A stretch of 64,000 nt of DNA from assembly GCF_040790665.1 (NCBI RefSeq), contig NZ_CP160850.1, forward strand, positions 62,001 to 126,000. Reading direction: 5' to 3'. Each line of letters opens with the position of its first letter. Position 1 is the first letter of the stretch. Positions 48,708 to 57,615 of the stretch are shown here, piece by piece. The notes under the pieces are model-generated. The model was given only the letters and a program-made list of their open reading frames with translations. It did not search any database and was not told where the DNA came from. Source of the DNA: Sulfitobacter pontiacus (GTDB lineage: Bacteria > Pseudomonadota > Alphaproteobacteria > Rhodobacterales > Rhodobacteraceae). Position numbers and translations under genes: made by a program.

Positions 48708-50770
48708 GCGGTGGCCCTTTCGATCAGAGTGTTGCCGTAGGCGTCGACTTTGCCGACCAGCCCGGGTTCGATCAACACGGTTGTGTCAGGTTGTTCAAGG
48801 ATTGCGGGGCCGGGGACTTCGGCACCGACCGGCAAGGCAAGACGGTGATAGAGCTTCGTTTCGTGCCACTGTCCGTCAAAGTGGACCTGACGCGTTCCTT
48901 TCAGCGCGTCTTCAACGCTGCCACCGACAGGGGCGAGCGTGGACAGATCAAAGCGCGGGCGCCGTCCGGTGATGGCAGAGCGCAGGTTGATCACCCGTCG
49001 CGTGCCATTCTCAAGCAGCCGCCCATAGGTGGCGCGGTAGGCGCTGTCGAATGCAGCCGAGATATCGGCCTCTGTCGGGGGTGTCACTGTGCCATCGGTC
49101 ACGGTCATCGGCAGCGTCACCGATACCGTATGCGTCTGGCCGAGATAGGCCATATCAAGCGTGAACTCCGTATCGCGCCGTTCAAAATGGGTGCGCGCGG
49201 CTTCAAGCGTGGCAAGCCCGTCATCAACGTGGGTTTGCATGAAACCGGTCAGCGCCCCAAGGTCGATGCCCGACAGAGTCGAGTTGATGGTTTGCACGAA
49301 ATCCTGCCGCATATCCGCGATGACGCAGCCCATGGCAGATGTTACCCCCGGGTAACGCGGCACGATGGACCGCGCCAGCCCGACCTCTGCCATCATGGCA
49401 CCGGAATGCAACGCACCACCGCCACCAAAGGGCATGAACGCAAAGCGTTTTGGATCAAACCCGCGCTCGATAGAGACAAGTCGCAGCGCGCCGGCCATGC
49501 GGCTGTTGGCCACGCGCAAGATCGCCTCGGCGGCTTGCAGGGCGTCCAGCCCAAGGGGCGTGCCCACATGTTCGAGGATCGCGGCTTTTGCCGCCTCCAC
49601 ATCCAGCCGGTCCAGCTTGCCGCCGATGGGGTTGTCGGGATCAATACGGCCCAGAACGACATTGGCGTCGGTCACGGTGGGGCGCGTGTTCCCCTGACCA
49701 TAGGCGACAGGGCCGGGCGTGGACCCGGCGCTTTCCGGCCCGATGTTCAGCAAGCCGCCCTTATCGACCCAAGCGATAGAGCCACCGCCCGCGCCGATTG
49801 TCGTAATCTCGATCATGGGGGACCGGACCACCATGCCGAAGTCGATCGACGTCTGCTGCGACAGCATCGACTGGCCCTTGGCGATCAGGCTCACATCGAA
49901 AGAGGTGCCGCCCATGTCGCCGGTGATGATATCGGGAAAACCGGCGGCTTCGGCGATGTAACCCGCGGCGATGACCCCCGCTGCCGGACCCGACAGCGCC
50001 GTGCGCACGGGCAGACGCGCCGCAGTCGCCGCATCCATCACCCCGCCATTGGACTGCACGATCATGAACTCGCCTGCAAACCCGTCCTGTTTCAGCGCGG
50101 TTTCAAGCCGCGCGAGGTAGCCAGAGACTTCGGGTTGCAGATAGGCGTTCAACGCGGTGGTAGAGAACCGTTCGAACTCGCGGATCTCGGGCAGGATTTC
50201 GCTTGAGGCCGAGACATGGGCATTCGGCCACATGGCGCGCACGGCTTCGACCGCCAGTCTTTCATTTTCGGCATTGGCATAGCTGTTGGCAAAGAGGATC
50301 GCACAGGCAAGACAGCCCTGATCCAGCAGCTCTTGCGCGGCGGCTTGTACCGCGTCGAGGTCCACCGCCTGACGGATCGTGCCATCGGCAAGCGTGCGTT
50401 CCGGTACTTCAAGGCGCAAGGCGCGATCGACAACGGGCGTGAAATCCCCTCGCAGGCCCCAAGTGCGCGGCCGGTCACGGCGGCGCATTTCCAGCACGTC
50501 GCGCAGGCCCATCGTGGTGATCACGCCGATCTTGGCCCCTTTGCGTTCCAGCAGCGCATTGGTGCCGGCAGTGGTGCCATGTACGACGACAGAGACAGTC
50601 GACAGATCATCGACCCGCGATCCGATGCCCGACAAAAAGCCCGCCGATTGGTCGGGGCGCGAGGTGGGAACCTTGGCGACCTGCGCGCTGCCTGTTGCCT
50701 CGTCCAGAACGAAAATATCGGTGAAGGTGCCGCCGACATCGACGCCGATCATGCGGTTTGCGCTGGTCAT
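48704..50770 (-). CDS. hyuA: Hydantoinase/oxoprolinase subunit A
   Basis: A 688-residue HyuA-family subunit. The N-terminal actin-like nucleotide fold starts with RMIGVDVGGTFTDIFVLDEATG; GDMGGTSFDVSLIAKG and the FGGGGALHSG segment are standard. With HyuB it forms an ATP-dependent enzyme that opens cyclic amides (hydantoin, 5-oxoproline, N-methylhydantoin) or, in other branches, carboxylates ketones. It overlaps hyuB and the isochorismatase-like gene as ATGA, in a tight operon. Confidence 0.93.
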   Translation of the reverse strand: MTSANRMIGVDVGGTFTDIFVLDEATGSAQVAKVPTSRPDQSAGFLSGIGSRVDDLSTVSVVVHGTTAGTNALLERKGAKIGVITTMGLRDVLEMRRRDRPRTWGLRGDFTPVVDRALRLEVPERTLADGTIRQAVDLDAVQAAAQELLDQGCLACAILFANSYANAENERLAVEAVRAMWPNAHVSASSEILPEIREFERFSTTALNAYLQPEVSGYLARLETALKQDGFAGEFMIVQSNGGVMDAATAARLPVRTALSGPAAGVIAAGYIAEAAGFPDIITGDMGGTSFDVSLIAKGQSMLSQQTSIDFGMVVRSPMIEITTIGAGGGSIAWVDKGGLLNIGPESAGSTPGPVAYGQGNTRPTVTDANVVLGRIDPDNPIGGKLDRLDVEAAKAAILEHVGTPLGLDALQAAEAILRVANSRMAGALRLVSIERGFDPKRFAFMPFGGGGALHSGAMMAEVGLARSIVPRYPGVTSAMGCVIADMRQDFVQTINSTLSGIDLGALTGFMQTHVDDGLATLEAARTHFERRDTEFTLDMAYLGQTHTVSVTLPMTVTDGTVTPPTEADISAAFDSAYRATYGRLLENGTRRVINLRSAITGRRPRFDLSTLAPVGGSVEDALKGTRQVHFDGQWHETKLYHRLALPVGAEVPGPAILEQPDTTVLIEPGLVGKVDAYGNTLIERATA

Positions 50771-52461
50771 TGGGTCACCTCTTTCCAGTCAGGGCCATAG
50801 GTCTGTGTCGCGTAGTCGGGTGTCAGCAGGCCACCCGCCACGTCGCGGGCCACATCGGCCGCAGCGCGGTTTGCGGGCGCGCCATAGCCGCCACCGCCGG
50901 GGGTATCGAGCCGTACGGACTGGCCGCGTTGCAGCTTGATGCCCACCATTTTCGAGGCCATGGGCGGGGCGTGCCAGCCATCGTCTTGTTCGTACTCAAA
51001 CCGGTTCAGCGCCGCGTCGCCCCCGCCTGCGACCCCTTTCGGCGCAAAGCGCCCGCGTTCGCCGAACAGAAAGGCGGTGGCGGATTCCTCAAGCACTTCG
51101 ATCTCGTAGGTGGCCCCCATGCCGCCGCTATGCTGACCCGCACCGGCGCTGTCGGGGCGTAGGGCCCATTGTTTAAACATCACCGGGTAGGCGGATTCGA
51201 GGATCTCCATCGGGGGGATGGTCGCGGTGGAGATCGGCGCATTGCCGTGGTTCAGCCCGTCCCCTTCGGGAGAGCCCCCATGCCCGCCGCCGTAAAAGCT
51301 GAACATTACCCAAGGTTGACCATTCGCGCGTTTGCCCGAAATCGACAGCGCGTTGATCGTGCCATAAGCGTTGGCAACCACGCGGTCCGGTGCGGCCTGC
51401 GACGCGGCGGAAAAGATCACATCGACCATCCGCAGGATCGTTTCGGTATAGCCGCCGACCGGCGCCGGGAAGGGGGCGGACAGCAGCGATCCTTCGGGGA
51501 TCTTCACCTCGATCGGGCGCATCACACCGGCGTTGGCGGGCAGGCTGGGAAAGATATGTTTGATCGCGACATAGGCCGTGGCCACCGCCGTGGGGAGCGC
51601 GATATTGACCGGCCCTGCACAGCGGTCTGCCGTGCCGGTGAAATCCAGCAGCATCTGATCGCCCTTGATCTCGAGCGCGACCTTGATCGGCAGCGGCGTA
51701 TCGGTGATGCCGTCGTTATCCAGAAAATCCTCTGCCTCCCAGCGTCCATCTGGCAGGTCTGTCAGTTCTGTCCGCATCAGGGTTTCGGCGCGGTCCTGTA
51801 GCGCATCCAATGCCGCGCGCACAGTGTCGGCACCGTATTCCGCCAGCAGCTCGTCCAGACGTTTCTTGCCCAGATCAAGCGCGCCGAGCTGGCCGTTCAG
51901 ATCGCCTTGGGCCGATTGCGGCAGGCGGGTGTTGCGCATCAGGATGTCGATAATGTCGGTCTGGACCTTGCCCGCTTTGGCAAGACGCACAGGGGGCAGG
52001 ACGAAGGCTTCTTGGAAGGCGTCGGTTGCGGCGGGGTTGTAGTTGCCCGGCACCGCGCCGCCCACATCATGCCAATGCCCGACCGAGGCGAGATAGCAAA
52101 ACAGTTTGCCGTCGTGAAAATAGGGGCGCACCAACCGCATGTCGGACAGGTGCGTGCCGCCCAGATGGGCATCGTTGAAGATATAGATGTCGCCGTCTTC
52201 CAGATCGCCATTCTCGGCCGCTTTGTCGATCACCGCCTTCACGGCAAATGACATCACCCCGACAAAGATCGGCAGCCCGGACTTGCCCTGCACCAGCGTG
52301 TCGCCCGACACCGCATGATACAGCCCGTGCGACGCGTCATGTGCTTCGGCGATGATCGGGTTAAAGGCGGCGCGGAACAGGGTTGCGTCCATTTCGTCGG
52401 CAATCTGTTCCATCCGTCCGGCCAGAACGGCCAGTGTAATCGGGTCGATGTCTTGGGTCAT
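50767..52461 (-). CDS. hyuB: Hydantoinase/oxoprolinase subunit B
   Basis: A 564-residue HyuB-family subunit. The start DPITLAVLAGRMEQIADEMDATLFRAAFNP, the metal region NDAHLGGTHLSDMRL and SVGHWHDVGG, and the C-terminal LDTPGGGGYG are characteristic. It pairs with HyuA from the next gene. Both junctions overlap by 4 nt. Confidence 0.94.
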   Translation of the reverse strand: MTQDIDPITLAVLAGRMEQIADEMDATLFRAAFNPIIAEAHDASHGLYHAVSGDTLVQGKSGLPIFVGVMSFAVKAVIDKAAENGDLEDGDIYIFNDAHLGGTHLSDMRLVRPYFHDGKLFCYLASVGHWHDVGGAVPGNYNPAATDAFQEAFVLPPVRLAKAGKVQTDIIDILMRNTRLPQSAQGDLNGQLGALDLGKKRLDELLAEYGADTVRAALDALQDRAETLMRTELTDLPDGRWEAEDFLDNDGITDTPLPIKVALEIKGDQMLLDFTGTADRCAGPVNIALPTAVATAYVAIKHIFPSLPANAGVMRPIEVKIPEGSLLSAPFPAPVGGYTETILRMVDVIFSAASQAAPDRVVANAYGTINALSISGKRANGQPWVMFSFYGGGHGGSPEGDGLNHGNAPISTATIPPMEILESAYPVMFKQWALRPDSAGAGQHSGGMGATYEIEVLEESATAFLFGERGRFAPKGVAGGGDAALNRFEYEQDDGWHAPPMASKMVGIKLQRGQSVRLDTPGGGGYGAPANRAAADVARDVAGGLLTPDYATQTYGPDWKEVTQ

Positions 52462-53024
52462 GGTTGGGCCTTTGTTTCTGCGATGTCATTCCAGACGTCT
52501 TGGCGGGTGATGAAGCCGTCGGTGACTTCGAAGCGGTCGATAAAGCGAATATCGGAAAATGCGGTCCCGTCGGGCCATTCGCCTGACAGCGTGCCGCGGC
52601 AATAGACGACCGTGGCCGGCCCGTCGCCGGGTGCAAGGTCAATCGAGCGAATGGTTTTCTTGACGAAGCGATAGCGCGGCGCGGCCCACTTCAGCAGATC
52701 ATCAAGCTGTGTCATAGGCGCGGCACCGGGGAAGTGCATGGTGAACCCGTTGCCTAAAAGTGTGTGGGCGGTAACGATGTCGCGCTGCTCCATCGCGCGC
52801 AGGTATCGCGCCACCATTGACGGGGCATCCGGCAGGGCGGGGGCGGGCGACCGGTGCTGGCCGCCGCGCATATAATCGGTGGCGGGCATCTCCTTGATCA
52901 TCACTGTCACCGCATCCGGTGTCGCGGGAATCACCGTGCGCGCGGCATTGGTCAGCGCCTTGCACAGCCTTGTTTTCTGGGCTGCGTCATACCCTTGCAG
53001 CACATGAATCTCGATGATCGGCAT
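52458..53024 (-). CDS. Tautomerase-NTF2-like fusion protein
   Basis: A 188-residue fusion. Residues 1-62 are a 4-oxalocrotonate tautomerase-type domain with the catalytic Pro1 after Met removal (MPIIEIHVLQGYDAAQKTRL; VTVMIKEMPATDYMRGG). Residues 70-188 match an NTF2/SnoaL-like cone fold (MVARYLRAMEQRDIVTAHTLL; FSDIRFIDRFEVTDGFITRQ). AGGAGG is before the ATG. It is the first gene of the leftward operon and is coupled to hyuB by ATGA. It would tautomerise or dehydrate a ring-derived enol or enamine; the fusion partner may bind the same compound. Confidence 0.82.
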   Translation of the reverse strand: MPIIEIHVLQGYDAAQKTRLCKALTNAARTVIPATPDAVTVMIKEMPATDYMRGGQHRSPAPALPDAPSMVARYLRAMEQRDIVTAHTLLGNGFTMHFPGAAPMTQLDDLLKWAAPRYRFVKKTIRSIDLAPGDGPATVVYCRGTLSGEWPDGTAFSDIRFIDRFEVTDGFITRQDVWNDIAETKAQP

Positions 53025-53041
53025 AAAGCCTCCTGCGTCAG

Positions 53042-53096
53042 ATCTGTATTTTTTGTAATACAGATAATTAAATGTGCATAGATCAAATAATTTGAT
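53042..53096. promoter_or_regulatory. Two palindromes in the divergent hyu/GntR region
   Basis: ATCTGTATT (53042-53050) and AATACAGAT (53057-53065) are perfect 9-bp arms around TTTTGT. ATCAAAT-A-ATTTGAT (53082-53096) is a perfect 15-bp palindrome. GTCAGAT also occurs as a direct repeat at 53037-53043 and 53101-53107. The very AT-rich 141-nt region must hold both promoters, and the dyads are good candidates for GntR operators acting on both operons. Confidence 0.65.
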
Positions 53097-53165
53097 TTTT
53101 GTCAGATAGATTTCTTGCTTTTGAAAAAACTCTTTGTAGGGTTGGAAGGGATTGGAAGGATTCAA

Positions 53166-53981
53166 ATGACACTTCAAAGCACATCTTCGAAGGGCAGGGG
53201 GCTTCCCGAAGGGGGGAAGGCGCGGCGCGTCTACTTGCATCTGCACGAAGAGATCATGCGCGGCGTCTACGCTGCCGGTGCGGTTTTGCCCGGCGAGCAA
53301 AAGCTGGCGGTGACGCTGGATGTGTCGCGGGTGACCGTGCGCCGTGCGCTGGACGCGCTGGAAGGGGACGGGCTGATCTCGCGCCGTGCCGGGTCTGGGA
53401 CGACTGTCTGCGCACCCAAGGTGCAGCCGGCACTTGCCGCGGATTTCAATACATTGATGCCGCAGTTGGTCGAGATGGGGCAGAACACCACCGCGCGGCT
53501 TTTGTCCTTTAGCTATGGTGCCGCGCCGGGCAGTGTGGCCACCGCGATGGGGCTGGATGCGCAAGCGCGTGTGCAAGTTGCGGTGCGTCTGAGGTTGGTG
53601 GAAGGGGAGCCGTTTTCCCACCTGACCACCTGGGTGCCCGAAGATATCGCGCATAACTATACAGAGGCAGAGCTGGCGACGACGCCACTTTTCCGCTTGC
53701 TGGAGCGGTCTGGCGTCAAGGTTGCATCAGCCCATCAAACGGTAAGCGCGACCCTCGCGTCGCCCGATGTGGCGGATGCGCTCGGGGTCAGTGTCGGCGC
53801 GCCGCTGCTGTCGCTGGACCGTGTGGTCAAGGATGAGGATGGACGCGGGGTTGAATACCTGTCTGCGCTTTACCGCCCTGATATGTTCCGCCTTGAAATG
53901 GCGCTGAGCCGTGTCGGCGCAGGCGAGGCGCGCCATTGGGAGCCGGTGGTGAAACCGGGCCGGACGGGGGCCGCAGAATGA
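53166..53981 (+). CDS. GntR-family regulator (HutC/UTRA type)
   Basis: A 271-residue regulator: winged helix at about 20-85 (RVYLHLHEEIMRGVYAAGAVLPGEQKLAVTLDVSRVTVRRALDALEGDGLI) and a UTRA effector domain from about 105 (RVQVAVRLRLVEGEPFSHLTTWVPEDIAHNY; DRVVKDEDGRGVEYLSALYRPD). AAGGA is 5 nt before the ATG at 53166. It is divergent from the hyu operon and coupled by ATGA to the hydratase genes, so it probably controls the whole 45894-58922 locus. Confidence 0.92.
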   Translation: MTLQSTSSKGRGLPEGGKARRVYLHLHEEIMRGVYAAGAVLPGEQKLAVTLDVSRVTVRRALDALEGDGLISRRAGSGTTVCAPKVQPALAADFNTLMPQLVEMGQNTTARLLSFSYGAAPGSVATAMGLDAQARVQVAVRLRLVEGEPFSHLTTWVPEDIAHNYTEAELATTPLFRLLERSGVKVASAHQTVSATLASPDVADALGVSVGAPLLSLDRVVKDEDGRGVEYLSALYRPDMFRLEMALSRVGAGEARHWEPVVKPGRTGAAE

Positions 53982-55375
53982 CCGCGCCGCAGACCCTCTT
54001 TGGCAAGCTTTGGGCCGCACATGAGGTGATGCGGCGCGATGACGGCACGTCACTGCTATGGGTCGATCGACATCTGGTGCACGAAGGATCGCACCACGCA
54101 TTTGTGAAACTGGAGAGCCGCGGCATGAAGGTCGCCGTCCCTGATCTGACCTTCGGAGTCGTCGATCACTATGCCCCCACCCGCGCCGGGGAGATGGCGG
54201 CGGATATCCGGCGGATGATCGACACATTGGGGCGCAACGCCAAGGCGCAGGGCATCCGGCTCTTCGATCTGCGCGATCCGGGGCAGGGCATTGTGCATGT
54301 GATCGGCCCCGAACAGGGGCTGACCTTGCCGGGGCTGCTGATCAATTGCGGCGACAGCCATACCTCAACGCATGGGGCCTTTGGTGCGCTGGCCTTTGGC
54401 GTCGGTGCGACAGAGGTGGCGCATATTCTGGCGACGCAGACAATCTGGCAACAACGCCCCAAAACGATGCGGATTACCGTGGACGGTGCGTTGGGGGCCG
54501 GTGTCACGGCCAAGGATCTGGCGCTGCACTGGATCGCAGAGCTGGGGGCCGATGGGGCACGCGGCCACGCGATTGAATATGCCGGCCCCGCTGTCCGCGC
54601 GTTAAGCATGGAGGGGCGCCTGACGCTGTGCAATCTCAGCATCGAAGGGGGAGCGCGGTTGGGGCTGGTGGCCCCGGATCAGGTGACATTCGATTATATC
54701 AAAGGGCGCAACTTTGCCCCGAAAGGCGCGGATTGGGACACGGCCCTGCGGGACTGGTCCCAGCTTGCGACCGACACAGACGCCCGTTTCGACCGCGAGG
54801 TTGCACTCAACGCCAGCGATATCGCGCCAACCGTGACCTGGGGCACCTCCCCCGAAGAGGCGCTGCCCATCACCGGACATGTCCCTGATCCGGCGCGGCT
54901 GTCGGGCAGCAAACAGGCGCAGGCGCGCGCGGCGCTGGAGTATATGGCGCTGGAACCGGGAATGGCGCTGGACCAAATTGCGGTGGATCAGGTGTTTATC
55001 GGATCGTGCACCAATGGCCGGATCGAAGACCTGCGCCTTGCCGCCAAAGTATTGGCGGGGCGCAAGGCCGTCGTGCCGGGGTTGGTGTCGCCCGGATCGG
55101 CACAGGTCAAGAAGCAGGCCGAAGCCGAAGGGCTGGCCGATGTGTTTGCCCAAGCGGGGCTTGAATGGGCCGCATCGGGCTGTTCGATGTGTGTCGGCAT
55201 GAATGGCGATCGGGTCGAGGCGGGCAAACGCTGCGCGTCCTCGACCAATCGTAACTTCAAGGGCCGTCAGGGACGCGGGGCGCGGACCCATCTGATGAGC
55301 CCCGCGATGGTCGCTGCCGCCGCAGTGACCGGGCACCTCGCCGATGTGCGCCCGCTGCTGGAGGGACGCACATGA
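53978..55375 (+). CDS. LeuC-type hydratase, large subunit (aconitase family)
   Basis: A 465-residue 3-isopropylmalate dehydratase-like large subunit. The substrate/active site CGDSHTSTHGAFGALAFGVG and the three cluster cysteines in GSCTNGRIEDL and GCSMCVGMNGD are present. By position it is not the biosynthetic leuC: it belongs to a catabolic operon with hydantoinase and lyase genes. Relatives in degradation hydrate maleate, citraconate or dimethylmaleate to the corresponding D-malate. ATGA overlap with gntR upstream and with the small subunit downstream. Confidence 0.9.
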   Translation: MTAPQTLFGKLWAAHEVMRRDDGTSLLWVDRHLVHEGSHHAFVKLESRGMKVAVPDLTFGVVDHYAPTRAGEMAADIRRMIDTLGRNAKAQGIRLFDLRDPGQGIVHVIGPEQGLTLPGLLINCGDSHTSTHGAFGALAFGVGATEVAHILATQTIWQQRPKTMRITVDGALGAGVTAKDLALHWIAELGADGARGHAIEYAGPAVRALSMEGRLTLCNLSIEGGARLGLVAPDQVTFDYIKGRNFAPKGADWDTALRDWSQLATDTDARFDREVALNASDIAPTVTWGTSPEEALPITGHVPDPARLSGSKQAQARAALEYMALEPGMALDQIAVDQVFIGSCTNGRIEDLRLAAKVLAGRKAVVPGLVSPGSAQVKKQAEAEGLADVFAQAGLEWAASGCSMCVGMNGDRVEAGKRCASSTNRNFKGRQGRGARTHLMSPAMVAAAAVTGHLADVRPLLEGRT

Positions 55376-55962
55376 CCGGCTGGACACAGATCAATGGCAC
55401 CGCCGTCGCGCTGCCGCAGGAAAACGTCGACACCGATCAGCTTATACCGGCGCGATTTATGTCGGCACCGCGGGCTGACGGCTATGGCAAGTTCCTGTTG
55501 CACGACTTGCGTCAGGATGCGGCGGATCATGTGCTTGATCGCCATGCGGGGGCAGAGGTGTTGATCACGCGGCGCAACTTCGGCAGCGGCTCAAGCCGCG
55601 AGGCGGCGGTCTATGCGCTGGTTGATTTCGGGATCAGGGCCGTGTTTGCCCCGAGCTTTGGCGACATCTTTCAAAGCAATGCCGTCAACAATGGCCTGCT
55701 GCCCGCCCGTCTGAGCGATGCAGAAATTGACGCCCTGCTGGACGCGATCGGCACCGATGCTGTCAGCGCGACAGTGGACTTGGAAAAATGTGCAGCGGTG
55801 ATCGCGGGGCATACCCTGACGTTCGAACTGGATCCCGTCTGGCAAGAGAAACTGGTGAACGGTTGGGATGATATCGACCTGACCGCCCAGCATAACGACC
55901 GCATCAAAGATTTTCGCACGGCACGGTTTGCCGCGCACCCGTGGGCAGTGCCCGCATCCTAA
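55372..55962 (+). CDS. LeuD-type hydratase, small subunit
   Basis: A 196-residue swivel-domain subunit. ALPQENVDTDQLIPARF, ITRRNFGSGSSREAAVYALVDFGIRAVFAPSFGDIFQSNAVNNGLLP and FELDPVWQEKLVNGWDDIDLT are standard LeuD text. It completes the heterodimeric hydratase with the preceding gene (4-nt overlap). A 78-nt gap with no terminator leads to the TRAP genes. Confidence 0.93.
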   Translation: MTGWTQINGTAVALPQENVDTDQLIPARFMSAPRADGYGKFLLHDLRQDAADHVLDRHAGAEVLITRRNFGSGSSREAAVYALVDFGIRAVFAPSFGDIFQSNAVNNGLLPARLSDAEIDALLDAIGTDAVSATVDLEKCAAVIAGHTLTFELDPVWQEKLVNGWDDIDLTAQHNDRIKDFRTARFAAHPWAVPAS

Positions 55963-56040
55963 GACGTGCTGATCCCCGCAAGAGGGACAGGACGGCAACA
56001 TAACGGGGTCCAACAGCCCCACCAACCGGGAGTATATACG

Positions 56041-57051
56041 ATGAAACAGACAATCCTTGGCGGTATCCTCGCCTCGACGGCGCTGACCACGGCGGCTTTT
56101 GCGCAAGAGACGCTGACCGCAGTGCACGCTTTTCCTGAATCCCTGATCTATACCAAGTCGTTCCTTGAATTCGTCGACAAGGTGAACACCGCCGGTGAAG
56201 GCGTTGTGCAGATCGAAGTGCGTGGTGGCCCCGAAGCCATCGGCATGTTCCAGCAGCCCGACGCCGTCCGGTCGGGTGTGGTCGATATGGTCTATACGCC
56301 GGGGAGCTTTTACGCTGGGGCTTTGCCTGAAAAAGACGCGCTGGTCACATCTAACCTGACCGCGGTCGAAACCCGCGCCAATGGCGGGTTGGAACTGATC
56401 GACCAGATCCACCAAGAGAAAATGGGCGTCAAATACCTCGGGTGGTTCGATTCCGGCGTATGCTACAACCTGTGGACCCGTGATGAGCCCAGCCTTGACG
56501 CAGAGGGGAACCTGGATGTGTCGGGGCTCAAGCTGCGGGGCAACGCGGTTTATAACGCCTTCTTCACCGACTATCTGGGCGCGCAGGTGATCGATCTGCC
56601 TACAACCGAGGTTTATTCGGCGCTGGAACGGGGCGTGGTCGATGCGACAGGCTGGACACAGATCGGCCTTATTGACCTTAAATGGAACGAGTTCCTGAAC
56701 TACCGGATCGAACCCTGCTTCTTCTCGACCGATCTTGGCACGATTGTGAACCTGGACAAGTGGAACTCCCTCTCGGACGAGGCGCGCAAAATCCTGCAAG
56801 ACGTGGCGATCGAGCACGAGAAAGCCTCGGCCGAGAAGCTGGGCGCGGTGCGTGATGAAGACTTTGCCAAGCTTGAAGAGGCAGGCATGACCGTTGTGAC
56901 GCTGGAAGGGGAAGCGGCGCAAAACTATCTGGCGGCGGCGACAGAGAATACGTGGAACCGGATGAAGGGCCTGATGGCCGAAAGCCCCCAAGGCGACGGG
57001 AACTACGACAAACTGATAGAGCTGTTCTACGACGCGCAGAAAAATCAGTAA
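56041..57051 (+). CDS. TRAP transporter solute-binding protein (DctP type)
   Basis: A 336-residue periplasmic binding protein. The signal peptide ends at AFAQ (residue 22). IEVRGGPEAIGMFQQPDAVRSGVVDMVY is the DctP core; the Arg in VRGGPE is the residue that usually pairs with a substrate carboxylate. GVVDATGWTQIGLIDLKWNEFLNY follows. So an organic acid is the likely ligand, in line with the acid-forming pathway encoded beside it. Confidence 0.92.
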   Translation: MKQTILGGILASTALTTAAFAQETLTAVHAFPESLIYTKSFLEFVDKVNTAGEGVVQIEVRGGPEAIGMFQQPDAVRSGVVDMVYTPGSFYAGALPEKDALVTSNLTAVETRANGGLELIDQIHQEKMGVKYLGWFDSGVCYNLWTRDEPSLDAEGNLDVSGLKLRGNAVYNAFFTDYLGAQVIDLPTTEVYSALERGVVDATGWTQIGLIDLKWNEFLNYRIEPCFFSTDLGTIVNLDKWNSLSDEARKILQDVAIEHEKASAEKLGAVRDEDFAKLEEAGMTVVTLEGEAAQNYLAAATENTWNRMKGLMAESPQGDGNYDKLIELFYDAQKNQ

Positions 57052-57060
57052 GCCACATCT

Positions 57061-57084
57061 GGCGCGCTCTTGATGGGGCGCGCC
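57061..57084 (+). terminator. Intercistronic attenuator in the TRAP operon
   Basis: GGCGCGC (57061-57067) and GCGCGCC (57078-57084) are perfect 7-bp arms around a 10-nt loop, followed by TGCTTTCGTT. It lies between the binding-protein and membrane genes, the same place as the hairpin in the TAXI operon. Confidence 0.55.
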
Positions 57085-57108
57085 TGCTTTCGTTCAAAAG
57101 GGGCAGCC

Positions 57109-57615
57109 ATGGCGCGTGTCGGACAAATTTACAGAGGTTTTCTTTACGCGATGGCGGGGATTGCCGGGGCCATGCTGGTGTGGCTGATGATTTCGGTCAT
57201 TCTGTCAGTGGTGATGCGCAACAGCGGAATGCAGCCCTTTGCGTGGCTCTTTACCTCGTCTGAATATGCGATCCTGTATATGACCATGCTCGGCGCACCT
57301 TGGCTGGTGCGCGAAAAGGGACATGTGCATATCGAACTGGTGACCGCGGCGCTGCCCGAAGCGGCACGCCGCTTTGTCAGCCGGCTGGTCGCGGTGCTTT
57401 GTGTTGTCGTGTCCTTGATACTGGCGTGGAAAGGGGCAGAGCTGTGCCTGAACAATATCGCACGCAATGATCTGGATGTGCGTGCGTATTACTTTCCGAA
57501 ATGGATACTGACGCTGGCCTTTCCGGTCAGCTTTGGCCTGATGGCGATTGAATTTTCCCGATTTGTTTTTGGCGATGACCTGATGCACTCCGGCGAAGCA
57601 GGGGTACATGAGTAA
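57109..57615 (+). CDS. TRAP transporter small permease (DctQ type)
   Basis: A 168-residue protein with four membrane helices (FLYAMAGIAGAMLVWLMISV; EYAILYMTMLGAPWLVREK with the conserved Arg-Glu-Lys-Gly-His loop; LVAVLCVVVSLILAWK; ILTLAFPVSFGLMAIEF), as in DctQ. The ATG at 57109 has AAAGGGG upstream; the longer reading from 57070 adds hairpin sequence. Its stop overlaps the DctM start by one base (TAATG). Confidence 0.9.
   Translation: MARVGQIYRGFLYAMAGIAGAMLVWLMISVILSVVMRNSGMQPFAWLFTSSEYAILYMTMLGAPWLVREKGHVHIELVTAALPEAARRFVSRLVAVLCVVVSLILAWKGAELCLNNIARNDLDVRAYYFPKWILTLAFPVSFGLMAIEFSRFVFGDDLMHSGEAGVHE

Noticed and set aside
53978..55962. Biosynthetic leuCD
   Set aside because: No leuB or other leucine genes are nearby, and the pair is coupled to gntR and embedded in a catabolic locus.
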